Part shown: positions 12,303 to 25,993 of the stretch, piece after piece
Layout: every line of letters starts with the position of its first letter
Position numbering within the stretch: position 1 is the first letter of the stretch
From: Mycteria americana
Lineage: Eukaryota; Chordata; Aves; Ciconiiformes; Ciconiidae
NCBI RefSeq assembly: GCF_035582795.1
Contig: NC_134365.1
Span: 134,753,077-134,817,076, forward strand
Direction of reading: 5' to 3'
DNA: 64,000 bases
Notes under the pieces: model-generated
The model's database searches: none
The model's input: only the letters and a program-made list of their open reading frames with translations
Told to the model about the DNA's origin: nothing
Made by a program: the position numbers and the translations under genes

Positions 12303-15049
12303 TGCTCTTCTGCCATCTCAAGAAGATGGGCGCTGCATATGCTGTTAAGAAACCCTGAGCCACTTCTGCAGGCAGCATTGTGAAGCTTGTGTGGAGAGCT
12401 GTTTAGATACAGCTAATAGAAAAAAACTGAAAACAATCAGATTGTCTTCTCTGGGGCTTCAGCAATGTCCCGAGTAGAGCCAGGAGCCATTTCCCCTCAC
12501 ACTGGCTTTGCGGTGTGAACCGTTTCCTCCAGATTCGCACCTGAGCACTTTCTTAAAAACCAAGAAGAACAATTTGAAAGCATGCAAGAGAAGGAATGTG
12601 CTGCTTGCCCCTCCCTTCTGCCTTGGCTCAGCGATTATCACGCATACCCAGCATGAATAAAGCAGGTTGGTTCCTTCTTCTCCTCAAAAGGATTAAACCC
12701 TACATTTCTTGCCTCCCCGGAGACTGCAGACTACCTTGGCAGGGGGGACCCTTTCTAGAATTTAAGCTAAAGCTAGGCTGCTGTGCAGAAATGAATTAAA
12801 ATTAATCTGTAGACAAGTGAGCCTGATGGCGGCTTAGCAATGTGGAGCTCAGCTGGCAGTAGGGAAACCTGCTTCCATGTGCCTTAGCCTGTGGGTTGCT
12901 GTGTACCTTATCTAAGGGCTAATTTGTGTAGCAACAGTTTCCTCAAGCTGTGCTTTAAAAGAAACCAGGGTAGCTGCTGCTGTGTTTTTGTACAAAGCTT
13001 GATGCAATTAGGTAGGTGCTGAGAAGGAAGGTCTCTTGTGGAAACCCACCAAGCTTTTGGGTGCTGCTCAGGGTTGCATGTCTCCCAGGTACTCAGCTGA
13101 GAAGGTTTATCAAAACTCAGGTATCTGTAGATGGGCATGAGCACAGTTTGAGGACATGCTGTAGCTGGACCACGGTTTTGAAGGTTGCAGTTTTGGAGTT
13201 AAGCACCTACATCCCATTTGCACCTTCGGCATCTCAATCTCTGGGACTCTGCTCCCTAGTACTAAGGAGCGCAATCCCATTGCCACTCAGTGGAACTATG
13301 CTCCTAAATCGCTCAAGGGCTTCTCAAAACCCCATGCCAAAGTTGAATATGCAAACTACATATTGTTCATTGTTAAGAGTGAATGGCCTCTGTGTCTTTC
13401 TGCAGTCAGATGCAGCTCGTACTGACTCGCACTGATACAGCTGCCGGAGTGCTCCAACAGGAAGTGCTACATGTCCATTCTGAGAAATGCCTTTCTGCAG
13501 AGCTGAGCAAAAGAAGTCTTTTCCACAGAAACTATAGACCATGCTGGTGGAAATTCAAAACCAAAAAATAATTGGCCTTGGATGCATGTTTTTTAACAGC
13601 AGGTGATTCCTCTCACCTTTTCCTTCTATTTCTCTGTGGAAAACATACTTTTTTTTTTTTTCTTTTCAGTTCATTTAGTCAAAAAACAATTTTGTGTTGT
13701 GAAACAGGGTGCCATGGGAAAGTTTAGTTCTCTCATGTATCTTCCACTCAATCCTAATACCTCATTTCTAAATGCTCACCTGTCACAGATTGCAAAATCA
13801 AGTATTAACAGTACAGTCTTTTACAGACAACATGCTGTAACGCCTTCATTTATGTTTTGAAGAAATCTATTTATTCCAAGGGAAAAAATGGGCTTACATT
13901 TGAAGCTCTAATAAATGACAAACCCCTACAAACACAACATATATATATACTGGTTACTGATGTGAAAGAACTTCATGTGTACTGTAGCTGTATGTACAAA
14001 ATATTAAACGACTCGACAATAAGCTTTCCAAAGAAGAGACAATTACCACGCTACATGCAGTAGCTTTGAAGAAGCAAGATAATGCGAGGAATTAAGCATA
14101 TCCTGCATGGACCAGATGCCAGAAGACACAGTTTTCTAATACAGTCAGTTACATGTCAAGTTAAATTAGCAGCCTGAGTGTGATGTCTTGCCTTCATGCT
14201 TATCCATCTCTGAAGAGATCCCGTGGGTTATGTACAAGATGGCTGTCAAATATCCCGAGCTGATTAAGACCTCTCGCTTTTCCGTGGCAAGAAGGCCACG
14301 AAATCCAGAACAAGAGTGTGAAATACTGAGGAGAGGCTGCAGAGAATGTGGTTTAGGGAAGAACTCTGTGCTGGGTTTTGACAGTTAGTGATCATTTTCT
14401 TACCACCCTTCCTTTTCCTCCCATTTGCTGTATTTTTTTCAATGTATTTTGCTTCATATGAAGTGCTAAGCATTTCAGAAAAAGTATTTGCAAAGTACAC
14501 AGAGACCTCCCAGTCCCGATTTGAATATTTTGAAAATAATGCCATAGCCAGCTTCCATCTCGTCTGTAACTATATTTGCAGGGATGTGATCGTTGTCTCA
14601 GGTCCTCTTGTTTTATTGCACACGCCAGAGTTATATTGAAAGAAAACAGGTGGATGAATAGTACCACGATTAATCACGGTTCAGTCGTGCTATGATATTA
14701 TCTGTAGGCATATCAGATGTACACTATATTTATATGGAACGACACTCGCTCATACATTATGAATACTGTTGAGGAGAAGCCATATGACCAGGAGAAAGTA
14801 GCATTTTTAGAAACCATAACTAGCACAAAGAGTCAAACGTGGGCTATTTGCAGTACAGCCTGGGTGAGGTGGCACAAGAGGCAGAATTCATGATGAATAA
14901 ATTGGATATTACTGCCCAAATAGAGACGGCTGAGGTTTCTATTTTCTTGCTTGGAGAGGAGCCCCTTCTCAGTGTCTCCAAGATGCCAGAGCTTGCTGCT
15001 AACGCATTAAAAGCAAAGGAATCAATCTGAGAGAGCTTAGTGATGAGTA

Positions 15050-15800
15050 TTGCTTCGGAAGCGGCAGCACTTGGCCTGCCCCAACCCCATCACCCCCACG
15101 CTCCCCATCCTTGCTCCCACAGCACTGAAGTGGGGAGCCACAGGCTCCACACCAGCCCCCCAGCTGAGGAGAAGTAGCCTCCCCTGCCTTCGCACCTCAG
15201 CGAGGACCACTAAACACCACTTCAGCCGACTGGGATCTCTGGGCGCCTCTTCTCTCGCCTCCCAGCGTCCCAGACCGCCCGAGTGCCAGGGAAATCCCTG
15301 AGAAATCCCGAAAGAGCTGAAATTACGGCGGAGCTACGTCCCTTTGCCGAGACCCCCGAGCACACCCGAGACCCTGGCAAAGCCCTCGCCAGGCTTTAGC
15401 CCTGGGCAGCTTCTGAAGCGAAGGGGGACGGCTCTCTTTCTTTGTCACGTTAATTGCAGTCGAGTTTTGCGAGGCGGAGCGCAGCGGGCAGCAGCGGAGG
15501 AGCCTTTGCCGGCCGGTCCCTCCCCGGCTGCCGGGGCGGCGGCGGCGGCGGCGGCGGCGGGGGAAGGCACCGCGCCGGGCAAGGCTTTCCTGGGCTTGAC
15601 GTGCCCAGGAGCCTTTCGTCTTTACCGGCACCATCTCCCCCCGTACAAAAAGGGGTTGTGCAAGTTAAACCGCTGATATTTCACTTCCCCCACCCTCTTC
15701 CCAGTAGTAAGGCAAGGGAGCGGGGTGGCCTGCGGCTCCCTCAGCCAGGTCAAGTGCTAAAAGGCAAAGGGCTCTTTTCCGACAGCCGCTTCTCTTCTTG
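15050..15800. promoter_or_regulatory. Orphan CpG-rich island with (GGC)8
   Basis: In an otherwise AT-rich intron, this stretch is strongly GC-rich. It is dense in CpG between about 15300 and 15620 and contains eight uninterrupted GGC triplets at 15535-15558. Open frames on both strands here (for example 15344-15676 plus and 15323-15634 minus) are expected by-products of GC-rich sequence, and none resembles a known protein. In vertebrates such islands usually mark promoters, so an intragenic or antisense transcript start is a reasonable inference. No TATA box, start site or exon is identifiable. It lies about 14.3 kb downstream of the SMPX coding exon. Confidence 0.55.
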
Positions 15801-16434
15801 TGCTCGCTGGGTTTGTCGTTAATAAAGGCTATTTCTTTTTCAAAGCAGTAGTTTTCAAATGAAATCGTGGTTTTACCAACTCTACTTAGTGTCTTGATTC
15901 TAGTACAGAACATTGCCCAAAGGGCTAACGCTGAATCTAGTTTCTTTACACTGTGGGCTGCTGGTAGTGTTTGGGGGGGTTGGGGTTTTTTTTGGTGGAA
16001 AAGAAGGGGAAATAATTGTTACAGTGAGATAAAACACGGTCAAAACATAGATTTAAATACGGCACCGTGACAGTAACTCTTAAGGGAAACTAGAGGGCAG
16101 ACTTCTAAAATACTTCAAGCTCTGTCGATGCAGATAGGTACCTCATCGGCTTCCCAAAAAAACGTTAAGTGCCTAACTCTAGGAGTTTTGCATGTTTAAC
16201 CAGCTTAAATGCTTTCAAAACACTGTCCTGAGATGGCTCAGGAAGACTAGTGCATAAAAATGATAGTCATTGCTGTGTGCCAGCAGCCAAGCAGCTCCTA
16301 TTGTAAGTCTGCTAATTATTATACCCAACATAACTGAGTTGCCATTTCCTTATCCCTCCCTTTGTCTCCAAGTTGTTGTGTCATGAATTGTGTCTTATTG
16401 TGTACTAGAAATCACTTTGGACTGGACAGGGGTT

Positions 16435-16455
16435 TTTTTATTATTATTATTATTA
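16435..16455. repeat. (TTA)n microsatellite
   Basis: A T run is followed by about six TTA triplets, in the SMPX intron. A T run of about 20 bases lies nearby at 16620-16639. Confidence 0.85.
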
Positions 16456-16619
16456 CATGTGTGATTATTGCTTAGCATCTGCATGGGGCTTGGCTTCTGA
16501 CCTGTTCATTGTGGGATGTTTACAAAGACCCTTGCAGTGGCAGAGAAAAATGGAGAGAAGTGAACCCTCATGGTCAAATCGCCAAGAAGGAAACGAAATG
16601 AATAGAAAATTTATTTGCC

Positions 16620-16639
16620 TTTTTTTTTTTTTTTTTTTT
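16620..16639. repeat. T homopolymer of about 20 bases
   Basis: This is an uninterrupted T run in the SMPX intron, ending in ACTTCTTATGG. It is simple sequence with no feature attached. Confidence 0.85.
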
Positions 16640-19600
16640 ACTTCTTATGGTCCAGTCTTGGAGCCTGGGGGAGATCAGGTATACAGTATGATTTTTAGGG
16701 CTTGGAGTTGTCAAAATGAATCTCGAAAGGCAGCATTAAAGTGTTTGGCATCCCACACCTGGATGAAGGTGGAGATCAATGCAGCAGGAGGCTGAGATGA
16801 GATGGAGTCTGTGGAACCAGTTTGGACATGCCAATTTTATGTTATACTGCAGGGCTGGGCCCTGCCCTCAGCTGGACCACAATGGTGCAGGAATAGCTGG
16901 GCTTAAACCACACTGTGTAGAGTTTAAAAAATAGAATATTTCGCCACTGATTTGAGAAACTAACTGTCTCCAGCAACTTCTGGACGTTAGGAGTGTCAAG
17001 CAGGAATTAGGGTTTCCAAGTCTGGCAGACCTGGAGTTGTCGGCCCTTGGAAGCCCCGGTCAAAGAGCTGCACCAGCCTCTTGGCAGGCTGCCGGCGAGC
17101 CAGCAGAGGGGATGATAAGAAACTGCCCAGATCAGTCTTGCTCAATGTTCCATGTTGCATCAGGAGAATTGCTGAAAGCAAGATGTTTCCATAAAAAGTT
17201 ACACTTTCAAAGCATAAACCTTTCCCAGTGGAGAAATGTTCCATCAGAAAATGTTGGACCAGTTTGACTCTTGGCATACTCTAAGGTACAAAAGCTCATT
17301 GCATTTTAAATAAACTTCAGCAGCCTCAGCCCATGCCAACTCTCAAGCAACAAATCAAGCAAACTCGGCTTTTTCTGCCATAATTATCCAACCTAATAAT
17401 TCTCTTGTCATTTTCCCCTTTTGCTTCACTGAAGGAAGAAAGGTTGTGTTTGCAGTACACCAAGATGCTGTTTGCTTCTAGTTTCGTTGCCCTGGAATTT
17501 GAAATTCATAAACAGTCATGATATAAATATATATAGCTTTAATCCCAAATTATGTATGTACAAACGGCAACAAAATTCAATTACCTTCAGGACACACATG
17601 ATCGGACTTTGTTTTAGACAACATTTTTTTGACATAGTCCTTTCTAAAATCAGCATGAAATGAACATTTTCTTCAGGGACAAATGAAAGACAAAGTCTGC
17701 CTTGCCAAGGTCTGAACACATGGCTTTTGAAAGTCTAACCAGTTAACACCTAATGCTTAGGCCTTTCCCCTCAAACATTAAAGCTGCATGAGAGATGGAG
17801 AGTATTTGCAATGACAAATGAATGGCAGAGCTAGCGTCCTGGAGGATATGTGAATTCTGAAGAATAAGGAAATAAAAATGTTCAGACTATGTTAAAGTCT
17901 GGTAGGAACTGTAAAATCAGGCAGTATGGAAGCTAAGGGTGAGTGTTTATGTGTTTGTCGGTGCAGATGAATTAACATACTGTACAGCCTGCCTTATATT
18001 GTGTTACTGGAGAACTATGATTTATAACAATTTTCCCCTGACCATCTCATATCTGCAAAATTATGCGTGGTTACAAAACTAACACAGTAATGCCGATTCA
18101 TCTTTTGTACATACCAGTAGGTCTCTGAAGTAACCTACCTCACTTTAAGTATAGGAGAAGGAAAATTTGGTACCTATATCTTAACTTTTGAATATGAATA
18201 ACCACTATTAGGCTATGTATTTAGTCTTAACTGATTAACTGATGCTTATGTGAGTCATTTATCAACTTAATATTGTTTTAGAATGTGCTTTTTATCATTC
18301 AGTTCCTCAACTTTTTTTGAAAAGGAAAAAGCCATCGACTCCACAAATGCCAGTAGGCAACAAAGACCAGTGGCACTTTAGAAATGCCATTAGTGAGGGC
18401 ACCTGCTTGTGGACTACAGAGGAATCAGCAGCGTGCCAGATATTTCACTTTCTGCAGCCTTTGCCCCTGCAACTCTACCATCTCCTGCAAAATAAGAATT
18501 CAGAATCTCTTGCTTACAATTTTTTATTTTAAAAATACAAATAATTCTTTTAGCCCTTTTTGGTATGTGCAAAGCATGCAGATACCAAGCAGTGCTGCTT
18601 ACCACTGGGCGTGTGTCTCTGGAGAACATGCCAGCTTATCGGGAGTATTAAGTGGCAGCCAGCATGACAATAACAAAAAACATGAGCATTCGGGTGTGAA
18701 ATCAGAGAACCTTTCCAGCAGCAGCATTTTGCTGTGTGATGTGTTGCATTCAGATTTGTGAGAAAGTTTGGTACATAATTTAGAGCAAAGCTTTAATATT
18801 TGATTGGAGAGCTAGCACCAAATGAAGTGCCAGCGTAAAAGAAGTCCGAGGCAAGTGCCTTCCTCCAGAATGTCTTTCGTCAAAAACAACTTACTTGAAA
18901 ATCATTGCTCATCATTTAATTATGTAGCACAGTTATGCATTTTAGAAATCATATGGCATGAAACAGCATGATCTTCAGCATGATAGCCCACCCCTTCAAA
19001 GGCTTTTATTGCACTGTTTGGGGGACTACAATAAGACTGCTGAAAGGATTCAACTGGAAGAGTCTTTACCCTACCATAAAAATGTCAGTAAAAATAAAGT
19101 CACCTTTCTCCAAATTTCAGCCTCCTCAAATCAACTGTTTTTCTAGAAAAACAAAACTGGGTGGCCTGAGTTTTCACAGAAAAGCACGGAACGTCTGGGG
19201 ATTTTCCAATTCCTGAGAAAGAATCACAATTTTCAAACTAAATCAGGCACTTTTTGCAAGAAGCTTTGTTTTGTTAGATCTCCGGCTTCCTGTCCACCCC
19301 AAACAACAAATAATATTTCTAAGTACTTCCAACACCTGTTGTTCAGCGGCTTCACACCCTTGATGCTATGAGTCTGGTGCAGACACAGGCCATTAAGATT
19401 GTTACACAATTTTATAGTCCAAGCTACTGACTGAGGATTTACAAGGCTGCGAGATGCCACACCAAACGTCCTTCTTTGCTGCTGGGCACAGCTCCTGGTG
19501 GTGGTTGGCCCATGCAGCTTCTGTAGGTCGCTCTGAGCTGAGTGCCTGGCCAAGGCACGCGCCAGGCTGGTGGGATGAAGCTTCCAGCAGAGTCAATGGG

Positions 19601-22600
19601 ACTGCCATGAGAGCAGGCAGCAAGGTTTTGAGAGGTGCAAAATGCCTTTGGTCCCCCTGCTTGTGCTGCCTTAAGTGGGACATGAGAGGGTTTGACTTTC
19701 TGGAGCTGTAGTGCTGGTGGTGGGTTAGCTCACGATCCAACCGAAAGGCTGTGGCCCCCACACTCATAAGTCACTTTTGAAACAATCCAGGAATTCTGTT
19801 TTTTAGCTTTATGATAATTTGACTGTGCTTAATCCAGGTTACACGATGCAATACCAGTCATTGTGTTCTTGCCTCTTGTACTTTAGCTGCAGACACCTAT
19901 GAGGCATTTCCCCCCCAGTTGTCTCTGTGGTGGGCTACCATGCACTGATTGTAGGGCGTCTCTGCAGCAAGAGCACTCACCACCATATGCATTTTCTCCT
20001 AGCTGGAAACTTTGCTTTCAGAGACACATCCTGGTTGAGAAACCCCAGTCATGCAATTAACTCTCAGCAGGTGCATTGCATATTGCATCAACGAGTGCCT
20101 CCTTACAGAGTCTTCATCACTCTCAGTACAACAAAGATGTCCCGTTGTTTTAAATGTCACAGCTTTTTTGGACTTTTTCTTTTAGTAGTTGATTTTTACT
20201 GCTGCTTTTTTCAGTACTGAATATTTTACCAATCATTATTTTATTTCTAATAGTGCTCAGCCTGGCCCCTTCTGTACATATCTTTGTCCTGTAGACATCA
20301 CAATTACCAGTCCATAAGGGGACCTTGCAGCATCTTTTCATTTTCACGGTGCACCACCACCCAGGTGCATTTCTACTGGCCATTTTTCACCCTGTGCCTG
20401 CAAGCTGCTAAGTGGTTTTGGTTATCATTGAAGAAATCAATAGGATTTGTAGCACCTCGAAGGAGGTAATAAGCACTTTGCAGGATCAGCTCTTAGGCCT
20501 TGGCTTCCTTACGATGAATTTGCTACGGCAGTAAATCCTGAAGTTTCACCATCTCTGTTAGCTTTTGTCTTGAGAATCTGAGTTGCTATTATGGGGAATG
20601 AAAATGAAATAAAACTAAACTGCCCCGGAAATCCCTTTCTAATCTCAGTGCCATAAATTTTTTACTACTTAAGCTCTTTAAGTCATGTGGCTTCATTAAC
20701 AGACTATTTGGGTGTACTTGTTAATATGATCAGGACGATACCTTAAAAAGGGGACTGAGCCCTTGAGTGATGCCTACACTGGGAATCAAATGGTTTTTAA
20801 AGCAGAGGTGGTATGGGTGAATGAGAATAGCTTAACATAAACTCAGAGAACTATTTTCCCCCTAAATTGATTGACAACTACAAAGAATAATAATTGCAGG
20901 CAGACACCTGCATGAACCTAGCAGGGCTTAGTAAAGTGCCACAGAGGAAAAACTTTTTTTTTTTCTCTTCAGAAGGCAGTAATTTCAAAGGTAGTAAGTA
21001 CCACGGCATAGTTCTCATTAACAGAGGTAGAAGGAGCCACTGCAGCTCCTCAACAACTTTAATCACAGAGTTTGGTATATACACTTCCCATTACAAATCA
21101 CAAATGACCTCATACACTCCCAAAGCAATTGAAGATGGGTCTGCGAAACCTTTTTATAGGGATGACACTTTAGGTTATGAGAAGTTGGAGGGAAAATGTT
21201 AACAAAAAGCAGAAAATTGTAATGAAAACTTGAATTTAATGTGAGGTAAACGTATGTTACAGCCACTGTACTTTAAGACATGTAAACTGTGGAGAGAAAA
21301 TGTTAAGGGTAGCTCCAGAAAAAGTCACAGCAGCAGTAGCAATACCAATAACAGAAAGTATATCAGAGTTAGTATAGGCTTTTTTGTAATACCATTTTGA
21401 AGTGTTATGCATAATCAGTCCTTAAAAATCCAGTCTCTTTATGAACTGCTCAGATATGATAAACTTCAAGATATGCTTTTCCAACTTTAAGAAACTGTTG
21501 ATTTTTATCCCTATAAACAACACATTTATATCAGCATCTGTAGTGAATCCATAAAAAATGTGCTCATTAAGGTGCTACTTCATCTAAATGATAATTAGCA
21601 GCCCATCGCATATTGTTTTAGGCGGCTTTCTGATCTCAGCCAAGAGATGCCCAAACAAAAGAAAAAAAATGACTGAGGAGATAGAAAAGTTCAGAACACA
21701 TTTCCATGCTCTAGAGAGTGTAACATTTGCAACATGTTACAAACCCTAAACCTTTTGAATTAGTACTGGTCAGGAAGTAGAAACATTTGTTATGGGAAGA
21801 AGTTCTTTCTTTTTGACTGGAAATGCTGAAATCTGAGGTGGGGTTTTTTTTTCCACTTTTGAAACTGCTACTAGTCACAACATCTTGGACTGTTAAGAAC
21901 CACATATGATAGCATTTGGGTCATCTACATCTGGTTCCACTTACCAAGAAAAAAGGAAAGGCAGTATAACTCATGTCAAGTATCATGGCTTTATAAACAT
22001 TAGGTCTTTTCAGAGAACAAACATTTAGAATTCATGTTCTTTAAGAAATTTTGGAAAAAGATTGATTCTGATTCAGAAAGAAAGTGAGAGGTTTTGCTTC
22101 TCAAGAGAAAGAAATTCTAAGGAAAAACCATTTAGAAAAAATAGAAATATTTCAGTATGATTTTTTCCCCAAGTATTTCAGCAACCTTTACTCTTGGGAG
22201 CTCTCCTGGGAGTGTGGTGGGAAGTGATGGCAAAGTGGGGACTTGCCAGGTGTGTGGTGGCTGTCCCGCAGCTCCTCCCTCTGGAACCCAGGAGATCTAA
22301 GGGCTCCAGCTCCACCAAAAGTTTGCAGGGCTGCCTGACCCCTTACTGCAAATCCACAGCTGGAAGCGTGGAGATACAAGAACCCAGGGTCAGGCCAGAA
22401 TTTCTAGGGGTTTCAGAGCCTCTCCTTAGAAGTCAGAGCCCTGAAGTCCCTAGACAGAAGTAGAACTCCCATGGGTTCCCAAATGTAGGACCCTGCCCTG
22501 CAAAACATGGCTTGGGCCCTCTGAGAGCTGCCACCTCGGCTTGGCTCTCTGGTCAAAGGCAGGGAAGGAGGTTTAAAAGAAGAAAAAAAATCTAACTTGA

Positions 22601-23994
22601 GAAAAACTTCAAGATGTTATACCCTGAGTAAGCCAGCTGTACTGTTGTCTTCTCAAGATGAGAAGATGCCTGCAGCTGGATAAGTGAAGAACAAGTCTCT
22701 TGCCTGAAAAATTTATAATGGAATTTTTCCTTTTGGATAACAATTGTCCTAGAGACCAGCTGAACCATCCAAATCATTGGATTTTACTGTTGTTACATGG
22801 TTAATCCAATGAAAACTAATGGGAAATATTGGTCCTTCGGGGAACTGGTAGATTTCTATGCTTACACAATACTTAGTCATTTGCTTTAGAAAGTTAAAAA
22901 GTATCTGATGTATAGCATGTAAAGAAGCCAAGCTGCTGCATCAGCTGGCTTCAACCAGGAGTCCGTGCACAAATCTCACCATGAATAATATTCACATGTA
23001 TGATTTGTACACGTGTTCTCTTGTTCATGCTTATTAACTCTCTGGGAATCACTTGCATAAATCAGCTGCTGTGCCCCAGTAGTTGCAATTCCAAATAACT
23101 AAGGGAACAACCTAGCGGCGATGCACGGTTTAATACTACTGCACTGAGCCAAAAATCCTCCAAAGAGCTTCAGACACATACTGATATCTAATCTGCTTTT
23201 TTACCACTTAAACTGTTATGGCAGCCACCAGGTCAGTGCAGCGCCATTCTTCTTAATTGTGTTATGTTGGCTAAGTACCCAATTTATACCTTTCAAAATG
23301 CCACGGATTTGTTCCTTACTTGGCGGGAGATAAATCTGCTGCCATAACATATTGATCTGAAAGACCTCCATTTGATAGCTGTCACTTCAGAGCCACTGGG
23401 CTAAATTGTCTCTCTTTTGCAAGCTCCTTTGCTGACAAAGCTTTGTGTCAGTGTAGGTAACAAGAAATTTTGACAACAGTGTAACACGAGGACAGTTTTC
23501 ACTTGACTGCTTTTTTGCCTTACGTAGAAAGGTCTATTGCAGTCGGCTAGACGTGCTGTTACCCAGTACTCTGTTGCAGCTCCTTGTGTGCGCACTGCTG
23601 AACCACAAACAGCGGAAAGGGTAAAAACTGTCCTCAGTTCCCCATGTCATACTGTCTGAGGACAGATGCAAATTAATTTGAGGAACAACTTATGTATGAG
23701 AAAGTGAGCTCATAGTGGGCTTTCAATAATTTCTTCATGGTGAAGATAAGCAAAGTCCATTATCAAAAAGGTTATTTTTGTATTTCAGTGGAAAAGACCT
23801 CGTTTTTGTCTAACATTCTTTGTCAGACAAATATAAAGAATAAAAGCTCTGAAACGTTTTTGTTCTGAAACTCTGTGCGTATGTGTATGCATAACCTGAA
23901 TCTCAATTTTTAGCTGCTTCCCCACATATTTCAATGGACTGTAGGTAAAATGCAACAAAAAATAGGAGAAATTATTTAATCTTTCCAGTATTTC

Positions 23995-24105
23995 ACAGAA
24001 TCACAGAATGGCTGAGGTTGGAAAGGACCTCTGGAAGTCATCTGGTCCAACTCCCCTGCTAAAGCAGGGCCACCTAGAGAGACTTCCCAGGATCATGCCC
24101 AGAAA
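23995..24105 (-). mobile_element. CR1 3'-end fragment
   Basis: The plus strand reads CACAGAATCACAGAATGGCT, followed by GGTTGGAAAGGACCTCTGGA and a segment with GGTCCAACTCCCCTGC. This is the reverse complement of a CR1 3' terminus. Only about 110 bases are present, so the copy was heavily 5'-truncated. It lies antisense in the SMPX intron. Confidence 0.9.
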
Positions 24106-24819
24106 ATATATTTTACAAGATATATGAGAGATGCTCAGATATACGAGAGTTGCTATTATTATCCTGACTGAAACGTAACAAATGCGTTGAAATAATTTAC
24201 AAAAAACATGCAAAAAAGCATAGTTTAATTTAAAGTAGGCTTTTTCATTTAGTCAATCCGCTACCACTGGGAGGGAATCAAAGGATGAACTCCCCTTTGC
24301 AACCTAAACCCCCACTCTGATGTCCCATCACGGTATTAATATGTTAACCTGGAGCACATTTGAATTCCTATTGCTTCTTCCGCCATCTGTGTGGACAGCG
24401 ATTCCAGATACGATATAAATGTTAAAGCAGTTGCATGGGAGAAGTTGATCTTAGCAAGTGATGCCCACCGAAGGGAAGTGAGGGCAGATGAATTAAAGCA
24501 GATCCCTGGGCACTTCAGGTTACTGCCTCAGGAAGGACAAGGCTTTTACCAGATGTGTAGGAGAATTAGGGAGTCAAAGGAGATAGATAGTCCATCTTTC
24601 TTTCACATTCCCAATTCACTGGAGCAATCAAAGTAGATATGTCCTTGGATTTACCTTTTTCACAGGTTTTTCCTTCTGAAGATCGGTGTGTTTGTAATTC
24701 TAGGCTAATTCTGCTCCAGACTAACAAAAGTTCATGAACTCCGTCCCCTTCTTACCTTACTGAAACTGATACCCTTTTCATTCCCAGGGTGCTATTTGCT
24801 AGGAATGCCCAGATGTCAT

Positions 24820-25275
24820 TTAAAAGTTGTGGGAACAAAACTCTTTCCTGGGTCTCCTAACTCCATAGGAAGTCATTACCTTCATTTCCCACTTGCACTT
24901 TTGAAGAGGCATTTTTTTGACCCTTTTTATTAATTTTTTCCAATCAGTGTGAAATTTTGTCCAAGCAGCCATACCTGTTAACCATGTGCAATGCCCGCGG
25001 TATGTAATGAATGCTTTCAGTTGATTACAATCTTTAGAGTTTGCCTGATTTAAACCATGCCTCACAGCTTGATTAAACAGCATTGTGAAGAAAAGTCCCA
25101 GTTCTCCAACTGTAACTGGCCCGTCTGCTCCCAAATAGAGGACTTCTTGCTGCCTTTTCTTAAACGTTGCATGTATAACTGTGATAGTGGTGAGTAAGAG
25201 ATCTATAAATGGGTTCTGGTGAGGAGTAAACATCATGTGGTCGTTCACTTTGGAAGCTTGTTGAGTGGGAGGCAT
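24820..25275 (-). other. Unidentified 151-codon ORF
   Basis: This is an ATG-initiated open frame of 151 codons on the minus strand, in moderately AT-rich unique sequence of the SMPX intron. It has a protein-like mix of residues: a hydrophobic stretch (LLLTTITVIHATF, residues about 26-38), several aromatic residues, four cysteines and a basic C-terminal third. An in-frame TAA directly precedes the ATG. I recognise no domain or family, and no intron or poly(A) signature accompanies it. It may be chance, a decayed gene or an old viral or retrotransposon fragment. Confidence 0.25.
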
Positions 25276-25939
25276 TTACTGAACCTTGGTGCACTTGCTA
25301 TAATCACTGATTTTCTATGAAGTGCTAATGAGATATGTCTGTTTTCTCCTTTGTAAAGTTACTTCTTATAAAACAGGCTGCCTTAACAGAATCATAGGGT
25401 TAAATATATAAGGCTGGAAACTGTTCAAATAAAGACAAATTTTATTTAGCCCTCAGGTGATTCATGCATGGTCTTTAATTATATAATATTAGCACTGAAT
25501 GTGGCCATTTTATTGCATATATGAAGATACAGCCAAAATCTGGATTCATTTCATGTTTCATCTTCTTTCAGCTAACATGTTGTATAAGAACAGAAAATAC
25601 TGGCAGTTGGAATTACTGGTGCTTTTTTTAGAGTAAATCTTTCATCTGCTTGCTGTTAACCAGTTCGGGCATATTTTCAGGGAATAAAACAGAGATGCAA
25701 CATTAAAAACTGTGATTTTGAAGAAAAAAAAAGTGAGATTTTGCAATTAATTAATTTATTTAGATTTATTTTTGGAGTTGCATCTATGTTGAATAGCACA
25801 AAAATTAAATTATTTTTAACATAAAAATAGCCATTGCTTTTTCCCGTGGTTAGAAAACTCAGGGACCCAGTCTTTTTTGTGCCAGAAGCTAACACTGACA
25901 TCTCATCGACTGCAATCACAGCCCTGCAGATTCTCAGAC

Positions 25940-25993
25940 ATGGAACGAAGAAAGTCTTGAGGGCTGATGGAACGAAGAAAGTCTTGAGGGCTG
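25940..25993. repeat. Exact 27-base tandem duplication
   Basis: The unit starting ATGGAACGAAGAAAGTCTTG is present twice head to tail with no mismatch (25940-25966 and 25967-25993), followed by an A run. Because 27 is a multiple of three, both overlapping short ORFs stay open across it. The identity suggests a recent duplication. Confidence 0.95.
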
